NCBI GenBank assembly: GCA_964020085.1
Contig: OZ026608.1
Span: 1,082,381-1,146,380, forward strand
Length of the DNA: 64,000 nt
Source: Micromussa lordhowensis
Taxonomy: Eukaryota; Cnidaria; Anthozoa; Scleractinia; Lobophylliidae
Direction of reading: 5' to 3'
Shown here: positions 23,001-35,800 of the stretch, in pieces
Layout: every line of letters starts with the position of its first letter
Numbering within the stretch: position 1 is the stretch's first letter
Notes under the pieces: generated by a model
The model's database searches: none
What the model saw: only the letters and a program-made list of their open reading frames with translations
Told to the model about the DNA's origin: nothing
Translations under genes and position numbers: made by a program

Positions 23001-26000
23001 GAGGACTACAATGGGAGAAGAGACATAATGCAGAGCTTAGAGTTTTTAACACCTTCAACCTGGAAGAATGCTTGGTTTCTTCTTACATCCCTACCAAAAA
23101 TCTAGACAATTTTTTGTGTAACACTTAGAAGAACCTTCTTAGAGGCACCATTTAATATGTGAAAAGATTTGTCATTGGAGAGTTGACCAGCGCAAACCAG
23201 ATTTCCTTGGTAAATAATTTTCCTGAAGCTATGTTTTAACGCATTGGCTCCCAAATGAAATTGCACGCAACCCACCCCTAACTTTCCGGCTGTTTTTAAC
23301 ATTTCAGAGCGAGTGAAAGAGCTAAAAATAAACCATATGCGCAGTAACCACACACGCAAGATTGGGTTTGAAGACATCGGTTATTTAAAGTTGAATAAAT
23401 AAAGGGCCAAAATAGTAAAAAAACATCAACAAAAAGAACTTTATGTTTAAAAGTGATGAGAAAACAAGAAGTTATGTTAGTTTTTGGCCGTGCAGCAAAT
23501 GTCCAACAGAAGCTGAGAAAATTGATATGCAAAAATGAGATAATTATAGACTTCTGAGGACAATTAGAAACCAAACACAACAGAATCTATGTTGTTGTAC
23601 TATAACGGCTAACATCTGAGAAAACAACAGATGATAAAAGGAAAAGACTCGTGTAAAAACCAATTTGAAAACAAGAAGTGAAATAATTTCTTCGCCACAC
23701 TACAAAATATTACAGTGCTGTGAAAGAAAGCAGCTGAAGAAAGATGAAAGTTGCAAGTCAAAAAGACAACAAAAACAAGCTCATTATTTCAACTTTGCTA
23801 AATTAGTAGCCACTTAGTTCTTTTCTTGGCACTACTGTGGTAGTTGAATAAGGCTTCAAAATATATTTGAACAAAGCGAATAAACTAAACAAACATATTG
23901 TAGATGTGTCGTAAATTTAATGTGCAGAAATCCAGCGTGCAATAATACTGTTCACTTTTAAAACCTAAAATTCCAAAATGCAGGGAACCAAACGAAAGAA
24001 ATGCAAAGGAAAGTTCAATAACAATAAAGTTTCCTTCAAGCTGAAGCGAAGGAACCTATTTAAAAGCAAAAAAAGTATTTAAAAGTTTGCAGAGGTGCTC
24101 CGAAGCATGACCGCATGTTCAAATTAATTCTTCACGCTAAAGAGAAAACCTGAGTTTTTCCGGCCACTTTTGCAGTCATTTGCGGCAGTTGAAGGTAAAA
24201 AAGATTCTTCACCAGAAAGGTTTGAGGACTCTGTACTCCTCGATCTTCCGTTCTGAGGCCACCTAACATCGACTTGTATTTTTCCTTTCTCTTTTAAGTC
24301 CCAAAGTGGTAATGTTTCCATGTTAGGAATGAAAACAAGACCTTAGAAGTTTGTAGATTTGGCCCACAACGTGCCATGATTACCTCCAGTTATTGAGTGC
24401 ACGTTTTTAAGGAAAAAAACCTGTCTGGGACCCCTAAAGTCCTCTAAAAATATGCTCAATAAGTCGATTTGTTTATATGTCCTTAAGAACAATAGAACAA
24501 TAAGCAAACCAGAAGGTGCTCAGGGAGGGTATGGAAGGCCATTGTCCCCATTGCTTTACCTTGGGTGGTTATGGGCGGCACAGGAAATTGGAGAGGTTTT
24601 ATGCATGGGCGGTTACGGCGGTCACAGGAGTCAATGGGTTAAACCTGCACCACAAATTGTTTACAACAACTACTTGTTACACTTCTTGAAGTATTCAGAG
24701 TATCGTTACTCACACAGGTTTAATCTCATTGTTTACAGTTCTGTTAAGCCGCAAGACAAGCGTGATGGAGGAGGACAGTATAACTGGGGAAGTCCAACAG
24801 AAGGCCCAGGGTGCGTAATGCAAGGGTACTTTGTTATCCAGACCGCGGCTATTTCGACTTTTTACTGATTGAACAGAACACCGTCATGCCCACATCAACT
24901 GGATTTCATTTTTGTCCAATTACAGTTGCCAAAATTCTGTGGTCACAGCTAGTTGTTTTCAAGATCTAAAGAGTTGCCTGGCAAAGCTGGCAATTTTTTT
25001 TTCATTGTCTGGCTTTCCAGAAGCTTTATCTTTTATTAATGCTGGTGTTTTATTACAGTGAAGATGCAGAAGTCTTTCCTCAGCCTGAGGTGACCGATTG
25101 GGCAGAAGCTTCCCCAGATCCAGATGTTGTCAAGGAAACTGCAGATGAGTAAGTTTGACAGCAAAGACTTGTTATTATTACTAATTATAAGGCTTACTTT
25201 TGCCTGCGACACAGCAGTTACAAAAGTTTGTAAGCCCTATTGTAAGAAGGGAAAGGAAAGACTATCCTTATGTTGCCTTGAGTAGGAATAAGTAATTCAG
25301 ATAAACAAAAACTGTTTGTTCTTTTTCTGTTTACACTTGCACGTTATCACCATGATATCCACTGAGGCCAACATAAAGTGGTGTATGGGACAACAGGTGT
25401 GATCCTTCCTCTTGTGCTGATCCTTATATCATTTCTAACTTTACTGGCTTACAGGGCTGTCGTTAAGTTTTGAGTCATCTGCAGCCTTGTTCTCCACACC
25501 TGTAGCAAACTTGTTACTTTGTGGGTGAATTCTGTCAACAACAGTCAATTTCACCCATGGCATCAAGGGGAAATCAAGCATGCTCGGCTGTAACACGTGT
25601 TGTGGGTTACGTCCCTTAATGACTGCCCTGGGTTTATACTTATGCTTGTGCTTTCATCACCAATAGAAATGGTATATTTATATGCTATTGCTCAACTTAA
25701 GCTTTGCTGTACAAAAGCACCTCTTTAAAGTCTTGTGTAGTATAAAAAATTAAAAAATAAGATAATAAAAAAAACAAAATGTTGTGTGGTAATGTCTCTG
25801 TAAGCTACGATTATAAAGACAATAGTAATCATAATGACGACGATGATACTGGCGAGTGTGGAAGGAACTGTGAGAATCAATTTGTTGCTGAAAACCTTCA
25901 CAGAATGTCCTTGGCTAGGGCTCAATCTCTCAATCTCTGTCTGAAATCAAATTCACCAACCGTTAGATTGTTACTACAAGAGCTAACCAGCTCATTGCAC

Positions 26001-27058
26001 TTTGTCTTGTGATAGTCCTCAAGGAGAAGATAAAGAAAATGAAGAAACAAAAGAGGAAGAACCGCCTAAAGAAATGACTTTAGATGAGTGGAAACAGATG
26101 CAAGAAAAAGAAAGAGTGAAATCATCATTTGCACTTCGCAAGCCTGGAGAAGGCGAGAAAAAGGGCATGTGGAAAGATACAAAAGTTCTTAAGAAAACTG
26201 AAGAAGAGGATGATGAACAGTTTGCAGCCAGGAGAGTAAGTTGACCAAAGCTTTCCTATCCTGTTATTTGCTACTTGCACATACCCATAATCCTTTGCAT
26301 TGTTGGGGGGTAATCATTAGAATAAATGTATGGTATCATGACAAAAATTAGTTCGTTGAGCTCGGAAAACCAGCTACTAATGCTTAAGAATGCACCAGAA
26401 TTTACCAAAATCATGATAGGAGAAATTTGTACTAGTTTATAACTAAATATAGAGATTTTTTTTTTTTGTCCATACATCGTCTTGTAATTTTACAGTTGAT
26501 GTATGGACAAAAGAAAAAATTTCTCTACATCACCACACCTGTCTTGTTTTGGTCTGGGGCAGTTACCTCTTGAGGTTAAAGCAATGTGACATCAGCACTT
26601 CACATTACAGATAGTGTTCAGTGCAGAAGGGTGCGACAAAGGCCCTCTGTAACACCCCAGTGAAATTGTGGTTTAATTGCCTAAAGTTAACATGGAGTTT
26701 AGAACACTAGATAATGTTAGTTCTATGCAGTAAAAAGATCACCAATTTTAATGTTTTTACAAGTTTTCTTCTTTCATTTTTCATTCCATTTCAGGTCATA
26801 GAGGAAAAAATTAAGACATCTGGCCGTGTCAAGCAGACTGTCAATATCCAGGTAGATTTCAAAGGCAACAATGAACCAAGGAGAGGCCGTGGGGGTAGCC
26901 GTGGTGGAAGAGGTGAAAGAGGAAGTCGTGGCAGCCGAGGTGGCAGAGGAAGAGGTCGTGCTGGATTTGGTGGTGGATTCGGTGGTGGCCGTGCTGAATC
27001 TGAAGATAGTGGTGCGAACTTTGCCTTGAATTCTGAGGAATTCCCCACTCTTAATTAA
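20029..27058 (+). CDS. SERBP1: SERBP1/HABP4 family RGG-box RNA- and ribosome-binding protein
   Basis: Cytoplasmic and nuclear RNA-binding protein; SERBP1 homologues occupy the mRNA channel of idle 80S ribosomes and bind mRNAs. Coding exons are 20029-20251, 20794-21193, 21838-21876, 24739-24810, 25059-25148, 26016-26235 and 26795-27058 (TAA), giving 435 residues in consistent phase. The ATG at 20029 has a good context (G at -3, G at +4) and starts MEVEYSIGVNNRFGALDLDE, the family's N-terminal type. Residues about 75-208 are Arg/Gly-rich (RGG box) and include the family signature REFERRSGSDRS. Then come KPQDKRDGGGQYNWG and the central KEMTLDEWK motif (about residues 290-297). A second RGG box precedes the C-terminal EEFPTLN. 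Exon 3 is only 39 nt, phase-neutral, and could be alternatively used. SERBP1 versus HABP4 is not separable here; cnidarians probably have one ancestral gene. Likely polyA signals lie downstream. Confidence 0.93.
21877..24738 (+). other. Long SERBP1 intron
   Basis: 2.86-kb A+T-rich intron following the 39-nt exon. Nearly all of it looks unique. Near 23238 (AACGCATTGGCTCCC) and 24628 (GGAGTCAATGGGTTAAA) are inverted words resembling the ends of the CCCTxxTACTCCTG element at 62328-62882, so a degraded element may span 23235-24645. No gene was recognised. Confidence 0.35.
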
Positions 27059-27216
27059 CAGACCAGTTGTGGGAAAAAAAGAACCTGTGTTCCAAAAGAC
27101 TTGAGTGCTGCATATGTTTAAAGGAACCAGGAGAATCTTACGTGCATTTTGACAAATAGAGAAGACGATTTTCCAGAACTCGTTTAATAAGTCACAAAAG
27201 AAGACAAATATTTCTC

Positions 27217-27240
27217 AATAAATGAACAAGTGCTAATAAA
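27217..27240 (+). promoter_or_regulatory. Candidate polyA signals, SERBP1 gene (proximal)
   Basis: Two AATAAA hexamers (27217-27222 and 27235-27240) lie about 160-180 nt after the SERBP1 stop. Further hexamers at 27852-27857 and 27958-27963 would give longer 3' UTRs. The gene probably ends at one of these; sequence alone does not choose. Confidence 0.4.
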
Positions 27241-28330
27241 CTAAAATGCACTTGGCAAGTGGACAGTTTATAGTAATAGTGATGTTGCTTGTGCAAGGTG
27301 CTGTCATTGTACTTCTCCGTGTTCCTTGAGTTGCTTTATGTGGAGTTGTGAATTTAACTAGTCAAAAAGAAGACAACATGAAAAAATATTATTGATGGAA
27401 TCATACTTTTCTGGACATTATCTAGGCTCTGATGTTCTTGTACTTAGTGTTAAACCTGTAAAGCTTGTCCATATGGTAAGATATCAAAATTGTTCACCTT
27501 GAGAGTGCGGAAAAAATATTCGCTCTTTCCATGTGTGGCCCCGAACCACTCATTCAGTTAATTAATTATGCTTGGCTTTGAGATAATCAACAGTCCAGTC
27601 TTGGCAGTCTAGTCTTGATGTCATAGTGAAGAAGTATTTGTTCTCGTAGTTTTGTATTTAATTGCAACTCATTTCAAGTTGTCAATAATGGTGTTTCTGT
27701 ATTGTTCTACTTATGCCTAGGTTGGAAACCCAATAATATTTTTCACAAGTTTGTTTTCTGTATAATTTGTAACTTTCCATCTGCAGATTGCAGGCCCCTT
27801 TTTATCCTCTTACAATAATGGCAGAACCCTACGTTTCTGCTAACAGGGTGAAATAAAGAAAAACAACAACAAAAAAGGGAAGAAACTATTCCAGCTGTCG
27901 TTTATTGACTTTGTATAACTGACAGAATTTGGTTTCAAATTTGCTTCAATGTGAATTAATAAAGCGTGTCTTTTCCTAGGTGATTGGTTTATTGTTCAAA
28001 CATTTGTTACACCTCCGATTAAAAACATGAAGTCTAATGAAATTGAACTTCAGTTGAGTTAATTTCTTCAAGCTAAAACAGTGCGAAATTTTGATGAAGT
28101 AAAGTAGAAGTTCCCTTAGAAGATCCACACAGTATCCTTTGAATTTTCACTTCGGATGTTGGGGCATTCGGGGCCTTAATTTGTAACTTTCGTCGCCATT
28201 TCTCTGACAGGTTTGTGCTGTTTGCTTTAGCTACCGGATTTAATTGTAGAAGAAACGTGTGCAAGACGCGTTTCTTTTTCCAGTGATGTTTACGATTTAA
28301 CCAAATGTTCCGGAGCTCCTTCGAGGCTAG

Positions 28331-28732
28331 ATTGCAGAATACCCGGCCCACTTTTTGGAATTCTTAAATGCTGCTACCGCAGTCCCGCAGTCGACATAAT
28401 TTACATAATAAACTGTATATAAAAACCACGAATATACCTCGTTCTTTCATCGACTGCGGCACTGCGGTAGCAGTAGTTTACCTAACTTCGACTTAATTAT
28501 TCAACGACTACGGCACTGCGGTAGTAGAAGTTTAACTAACTTGGATTTAATTATTCATCGACTGCGGCACTGCGGTAGAAGTAGTTTAACTTATTCACTA
28601 CGGCACTGTGGCACCGCGGCACTGCGGTAGCAGTCCTTCAACTCACTAAATTGCATAAATTTTGTTTGGCCACTGCGGAACCGCAGGAGCAAGAAACTTG
28701 TGCCCTTCAAAGTGGGCCGGGTGTTCTGCAAT
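28331..28732. mobile_element. TIR element carrying a 54-bp minisatellite
   Basis: ATTGCAGAATACCCGGCCCA at 28331 is mirrored by TGGGCCGGGTGTTCTGCAAT ending 28732 (one mismatch), continuing for about 24 bp. Inside, 28451-28640 holds tandem units starting CGACTGCGGCACTGCGGTAG at 28451, 28505 and 28559 (54-bp period) and a degenerate fourth. An inverted partial unit lies at about 28366-28395. No ORF. It lies between SERBP1 and SLC4A11. Confidence 0.65.
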
Positions 28733-28879
28733 CGCTCCATTTTCGAATACAACAGAAAAATCTTCCGGGATACTACGTTTTGAGCCAGTTTTGATACTAC
28801 TACTACGTTTTTACATCAGTCCTTTCGATTCGTCTCTGCCATATTACTTTAGGCAGGTGATACGCTTTTCCTACCCAGC

Positions 28880-29110
28880 CTGTCTTGCGCCCAGTAAGCA
28901 CCTGGGAGCCTGCCTCGTTCCCAGACGTCTCTCTTTTTTAGAGGAACAAGAGCGCGCGCAAAGGACCAAGGGAAGGGGAAAAGGCGCCTCTCTCCTTTCT
29001 CCTTCCCATGATCCCTCGCGTGCTCGTCCCCAGTTTCTCGTGCTTCTAGCTCGCCTGCTTCACCTGCTTTGCGACTGAAATCGAAGCGCCTGAGGAGGAG
29101 GCAGCCTGGG
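28880..29110. repeat. CCTGGGAGCC foldback repeat
   Basis: CACCTGGGAGCCTGCCTCGT and, about 200 bp on, GAGGAGGCAGCCTGGGAGCAGG are inverted/related ends; CTCGTTCCCAG resembles the 8575-8655 repeat. Probably a dispersed non-autonomous repeat upstream of SLC4A11. Confidence 0.4.
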
Positions 29111-29866
29111 AGCAGGTATCCCTAACGACGCTTTGAACAAAATCCCTCCGGCTCATCCTCGGTGTGAGAACCTGTAACACTCACCAGTGAAAGAAGCCAA
29201 GATAATAGACCCTAACAATAGCTACAAAACAAAGAAAGACTTCACAGGTGGTTCCACCGAGGTAAATTTATTCTTGGAACTTGTACACCACGGGAGAAAC
29301 CATCATATGTGTTTTTCCACTATAATTATGACCGTCACGGGTTTTCCCAAAGTCCATTTCAATGTAGATTTTCGACGCTCCTCGAGTCTGGTCCACGTTT
29401 CTCCCTGAGAAGAGCAAACAGTGGACGGTAATCGAGCTTAATGTCAAGAGAGGGTTAATTTTATGAAACTGGTGGGAAAGCAAGTTTTGGCCCAAAAAAT
29501 ATGCAAGTGTCAGCTGTTATCCGGGAAGTGTCCCCTCCTACCCCTCCCTTAAAATAGTTTCAATAGACAAGCAGCGAGCCAATCAGATTAGAGAAAATCG
29601 GCTGGGTCTTTTGACAACTGGCGGCAAGGCCGCATGTTGCTCAGTTCGTGTTCGGCTCGTGACTTTGTAGGGTGGTACGAATTGGTAGAGCGCTATTTTC
29701 GTCCAAATTGTTGATAGAGGGTCTTCAAAGACCTACGAATTGGCATCTGCCAAACTATGCGTCTTGTGTTTAGCTTTTGGATTATTCTTCGGCCTTGTAC
29801 TCATCTGAAATACAAAGTTTCCGCGAGTTCAAAGCAAGCATAGTGACGGTCGTTTAATCGTTAAGT
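29111..29866 (+). promoter_or_regulatory. SLC4A11 5' flank
   Basis: About 750 bp before the SLC4A11 ATG. The region 29380-29440 is a repeat fragment (CTCGAGTC, GTAATCGAGC). GCCAATCAGATTAG at about 29578 is a CCAAT box. The transcription start probably lies in 29600-29860, by position only. Confidence 0.3.
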
Positions 29867-32800
29867 ATGGAAAAATCCTTCACACAAAGTTCAAACACAG
29901 TAAAAGACGGTGGAGTTAGTTCCAACCAAGAGGTTATTGCTAAAGGCAGAGACAGCCTTGATACAAATGAAGGAACTCCAAAGGAAAATGAAACAAATTT
30001 GACGCCGGCAGTCCAAATGCAGAGGCTTACCAACTGGGAAGATGAGAGTGAGTTGGAGACGATAGAGATCATTGCCCTTAAATCTAGTGGACAGAATGAG
30101 ACAGCGGGTGAGTCGTAAACGTATTTAGTCGAAGGTGGTAAGGTGTTTTCTATTAGCCTGCGAGACGAGAAAATTGCATTTTACGAATTGAGCCAAGGCT
30201 AATCGAAGTCTACTTTATGTAAATTTGAGTAAACATTTCCAGGGTAATAACGCTGGTATTTGCCAGTATTTGCATAACTCCGGTGAGCCATATGAAAATT
30301 GAGTTTGGTACAAAAGACCAAACATTAGAGTTAAACATTCTGTTAAGAGTGAAGACTTCATTGGGAAATAAATAAATAAATAAATAAACAAGAATTTCCT
30401 AAAAGATGGAATATGCTAGTTGTTAATGAAGGGGAGAATTGGAGGATATTTACATGCCCGCGCGTGGATACGAATTTTATCTCACGGGTGGGCGCAGCGA
30501 ATGAATGACATAACGAGTTTAACACGAGAAGATAAAATTTGTATCCACAAGCTGGCATGCAATGTTCAGTTTATGATATAAACATACTAATGACAACTTT
30601 TTTTTTTACAATTTTCTGGAGATTTCAAACACTTTCTGAAGACTCTCCAAAAGTTGTCTGAATGCCAGACAAACGTTTCTGAACATTTTCCGAAAATTTC
30701 CGAAGATTTCCTAAGATAACCTGAAGATATCCAAGGAAGATCCGATGATGTTTTGATCACACAGCAACACATCTAAGTTCTGTTTAAGTTATTATGTAAC
30801 CATGGCAATATTGATCTTTTCAATATCCTCATGTGAAAGATAAAAATAGTATCTTCACTGTGCGTGACGAAGATATGATTTTTTTCGTTAAAGGAAAAAA
30901 CCTGGTATTTCACTAGTGTTTATATAATAAAGATCTTTTTAATGATTCTGAAAGTGGAATTTTGAATTATAATTCAGATTCAATTTGTGGAGATGATGTT
31001 TCAGAAACTTCTCTCATGTTGTCAAACCACCAGGTGAGAGGAATTTTAAGATTCTTTATTGGCTTGTAAGTTGATTGACTGCATAATTTATGTATTAATG
31101 TGGTCATATTTATCCTCTTTACTGATTAACCTACATGTATATTCCTTGTAATTCTTCTAAAAATTTAGTGTCACATTACAAAAGTAACTCCATAAAAATA
31201 TTTTGCTAATTACTGTATCTATAACAAAGTTCTTGATTTTTACCCAGGGCTTGAAAAAAACTTGAATTCCAGCTTGCCATGGGGACAAATATCTCTCAAA
31301 TTTTGCTTGTCCATGACAAGTCTTAGTTTGCTCTTTTAAAGTGCCTATAACCCCAGAATTTTTGGGGGGCTAAGATGAAACTTAGACAAACACACAAAAA
31401 GAATTTGCCAAAATTTTCGGTTTGTGATATTTTTAAGGGCTTTAAAAATTAACAGAAAGTAGTTGAAATTTGATATCTTTTGTGTTATGACCGAGCTGGT
31501 GAGGGTCTGGGTATATTCCTGGGTTGACGTCACATATTCATTTACATAGCATTAACTCTTTATAAACATGCATGCAAAACAGTCTGTGACGTCAACCCAG
31601 TAATAGACCCAGGCTCCTCACCAGCTCGGTCATGTATCAAATTTCAGCTACTTTATGTTAATTTTTAAAGCCCTTAAAAATATATCACAAACAGAAAATT
31701 TTGGCAAATTATTTTTGTGTGTTTGTCTAGGGCTATAGGCACTTTAATGATTTAGTTGACAAACAGCTTACCTGATCCCTTGCCCAGTGGGCAAGTGAGA
31801 ATGACAAGTTACTTGCCCAGAAGGAAAATCTTCTTGTCCCGGACGACCGGACAGCACTTTTTTTTAGCCCTGTAACCTGGTTCTCTATTTACGTATTTGT
31901 CACGTACTTGGCTCATGATCACGCTTAAGCCATTCACACATCAATTACATTGCCTTTAATAATCATGGTTCCCTTCTCAATGTTTCCATACTGACATACT
32001 GTTTGTAAAATCATGCTGGTCAAAGATCGACTTGAGAGCTCTGTGATCGAACAAAACTGCAACTATGACTAAAAAACAAGCCATCTTTTTAATGCAGATT
32101 TTCTGCTTATCCATATTTAATGTTACAGTTTTTAAGATTATCTTTAAAGCTTTAGATATTTAACATTATTATTCCTATAGCATGTGTTGGAAATGAGTTG
32201 GTAGACAGGCAATGAGTTGGCTATAACCATCTCTTATCCAACAAGCGCGAGTGCTACATAATTGTTTTATTAAAAATGCTCCCAAATATAGAAAACTAAA
32301 ATAAAATAAAAGATCCCAAAATCCACTTATGTCCAGGATTGAATGCAAGTATTGTTAAATTAGTACATGTACTTCACATTTGGCAGGGTTTTTTGACATA
32401 TTACTTCATATTTGACAATGAATTACCAATGAGGAAATTTTGTGATACTTATCATAAGGAATTTGAATCTCATTAGCATTCAATCCTGGACATATCTTAT
32501 TATACCATGCTCTAGAAATATAGCAATCGCATGCATAATTTTGGGAATTTTGTTATTTTTATTTTATTTTAGTTTCCTTTATGTGGGATTATTAGAATTT
32601 ATTATTCCACATGCACTTCTTTGATATAAGATGATTGGCTATCTATCATCTCATATCGAACACACTTGTGGAATAATAATAAATTGTTAAATACACCATG
32701 ATGGCTAAGCTAAAGAAAACTCTCGAGTTACCTTATCTAATGATCCAGTTTTTAATAAAGGTTAAGACCTTCCAATAAGAGTGCATGCATGCTTTCATTT

Positions 32801-35800
32801 CAGACATCAATTTTGTATAGTGCATTAGGTTTGCATGTGACCTGATTTGTAAATCATTGGATATTGAGGCATTATTCATCCATTTGCTGAGGGATAATAA
32901 CAAGTAATTTACTCTCCCACTACTTATGAAGTACATGTAATACTCATTTAAGTAAGAAGAATTCTAAATTTCCTACCCTGTTTTTATCAGAAACTTATTT
33001 CAAAGAATTTCTCTGAAGAAATCAGAGCAGGCAAGGATGTTGAAACCTTTCTTGAACGACCAACACTGCTTCTTGGGCTACACGAAACAAGCTTACAGGG
33101 GATTATTGATAAGATGTTGGAGAAGCTCATTTCTGTGATTGGTGGGGAGAATATTGATTTTGAGGATGCCAGGATGGCATTTTTCACACATGATACAGGT
33201 AAGGCAAATTTCAGGTATCAGAATGGCTTTTCATCAGTAAGTTATAGTGCTAATTTATTTTTGGTAGCTCAATGAAGGGCACCTGTTGGAAAGGGATACT
33301 CCAGTATCCTGCTCTTTGATTGCATTCTAATTTTCTAAAGTAAGCGTTGTTTAAAGTCTACTCTACCCCGTCAGGGAGAGGACTTTTTTTACTCTGGACT
33401 GGGTTAACTTGGCCCCAGGACATTATTCCAGCAACAATTTCCGCCTTGCAGTACAAACATGGCACCCTCTCAGCATGGCAGCATGTGCCAAGGCCCCTCA
33501 TCCGGTGGGTGGGTTTTATCTGAGCCTTGCCAGTACATTTCCTGCCCAAAATTGCCCACCAAATGGTCTTATGTTGTTACTGTTTGCTATAACATTAACT
33601 ATCATAGCTGAGCTCCTGCACGCTAAAAGCGTGCAAGCGGAGCCCGATACCTTAAAACATTTGGTAACCCATTGATCTCAAAGATTTGGTGTGTCACATG
33701 ACTGTTTGTATGTACTTACATACATTCATCCATATGTCTGTACACCAAGCCCAATACTTTGAAAAATAAGAGAGTATGTTTGACATTGGTAAAGGTAAAG
33801 TCTGCATACAAGCCAAGTGGCCCATCAGGCCGGAGCTTATCTTGGTTTCTGTAGCATGAAGTGACTAGGAGTATTTCTACTCCCCCCTGGATGGGATGCC
33901 AGTCCATCACAGGGTTACTCCCAGCATTAAATTCACCGGTACCCATTTATGTACCTGAGTGGATAGAGGCACCGTGAGAGTAAAGCGTCTTGCCTAAGAA
34001 CACAACACAATGTCCCCGGCCAGGGCTTGAACCCGGAGCGCTAGATCCGGAGTCGAGCGCACTAACCATGAGGCCACCGCACGTCCACTATGTTTGACAT
34101 TGGACATCCATGTTATGGTTGATTGACAGCTGTCAAAATAAGGTATCCGCTTACCAGTATCACATGACCATATTTTGAGCACAGGTTATGAGGTCATCAA
34201 GGTTTTGTGTTTTCTTTTTTATTGAAGTTGACCGCTGACCCAATACTGGTTTTCCATTGGATTGCGGGCTCAAGTTTGTTAATTGATAAAATCAGTGGTT
34301 ATAAGTGGGCGGCAAGCTAAAACATAAGAAATGTGGCAGGCGGAAATTTCACTATTGGCTTTGCCACTTGCGAATTTCCTTGTGGGCCGTGAGGAAATAA
34401 ATGACAGCTCTGCCGCCAAATATTGCTCGCTATTGAATCCCACCAACTACACAGGCTACGGAGGTGTCAAATTGTTCCAGGTAACTGCTGCTAGCCATGT
34501 TGACCATGAAAAAATGGAATCATGGTTTTCTCTTTCTATGCATGCATGTGGTCAGAGGGCAAAGAAAACAATTCAAGGACAGCCTGAAGGTCTCCCTGAA
34601 AGACTTTAACATCAGCACTGAGTCCTGGGAGTCACTTGCCTTGGACAGACCCTCCTGGTGCCGTCTCTTCATCAAAGGAGCCCACACAGCAGAGGAGCGC
34701 AGGGTCCCTTCAAGCTGAGCAGAAAGGAGCAGCCCGGTAGATCAGAATCACCAGCACCAACAGCACAGTGCCTACCCATTTCTGCCGTACCCACTTCTGT
34801 CGTACCCACTTCTGCGCTACCCGCTTCTGCCCTACCTGTGGGAGAGGCTTTCTTGCCCAGATTGGCCTCACCAGCCACCTTTGGACACACCGTAGCAGCT
34901 CATCAGCCAACCAGATGTCATGGTCATCTTTGACTATGAAGGATGAACAACTAACTAACCGATGCATGTGGTCGTGTTGCTGTAGTTATGGTGCTATGCT
35001 TTGCAACCCTTCTGAGCTCTGCTACAACTAACATACATGTAACAATCCTGATCAGCATCCTAAGAGAGCTTATAAAATCCTACACTGTACAAGATCCCTC
35101 AACTTACCATAGTTCCTGTAGCGGGCATGGATCCACACCGGTTTCCACTGTTTTGCAGAAATTGGTCAGATTTTTCAGAATTACTCAGAAACCCCCAAAA
35201 GGGGACTGTAGAGCAAAGAATCCAAAACATTTTCTGAGGGAGCATGACCCCGACTGAACCCCTCTAGAAGGTACTCGTAGTTCCGGAAGACAGTCGTCAT
35301 TTATCCTAGATCCACCGCTGTGTAAGACCTAGATAGCACTTGAATCAAGGTGAGAGTCTTAACTCTTGCAACATAATGCAACTCTCTCTGCTCAGGCGGT
35401 ATCAATGAGTACTGGTAAATTGTTTAGTATTCTAGGGGTTACCTGCTACAGACTTGGACCAGTGGTACTACTCTTGTCTTTAGGTTGATCGCTTGAATTG
35501 TGCCACAAAGATTGGAGTTAAACACTAACTATTAAGAGTGTGTCCATGAGAAAACCAGGCAGGAGGTGATACAGCTCAAATCACCGATTTTGCTCAAACT
35601 TGGCCTAAATGTTGGGTTTGGTGAGTAAATGATTATGGCAAAAACTTAGGTTAAAATATTATATTCCCTTCAAGTTAGGGGGACTACCTCCAAAAATGAC
35701 CCTTTGTCACTAATTTATGCATATTTAATTAGCTGTCTTTGATTTAGCATTTCTATAACAAGAAAGGCCGTGTGACAATGAAATAAACTGTATCATGTTC

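Noticed and set aside
26791..27048. Proline-rich minus-strand ORF
   Set aside because: Antisense shadow of the SERBP1 C-terminal RGG exon.
33409..33675. 88-codon plus-strand ORF in SLC4A11 intron 3
   Set aside because: No recognisable family and no conserved codon pattern; it may be part of an unclassified repeat.
34331..34609. 92-codon ORF starting [10 protein letters not shown]
   Set aside because: Only its end overlaps the LINE remnant, and in a different frame from the recognisable blocks.
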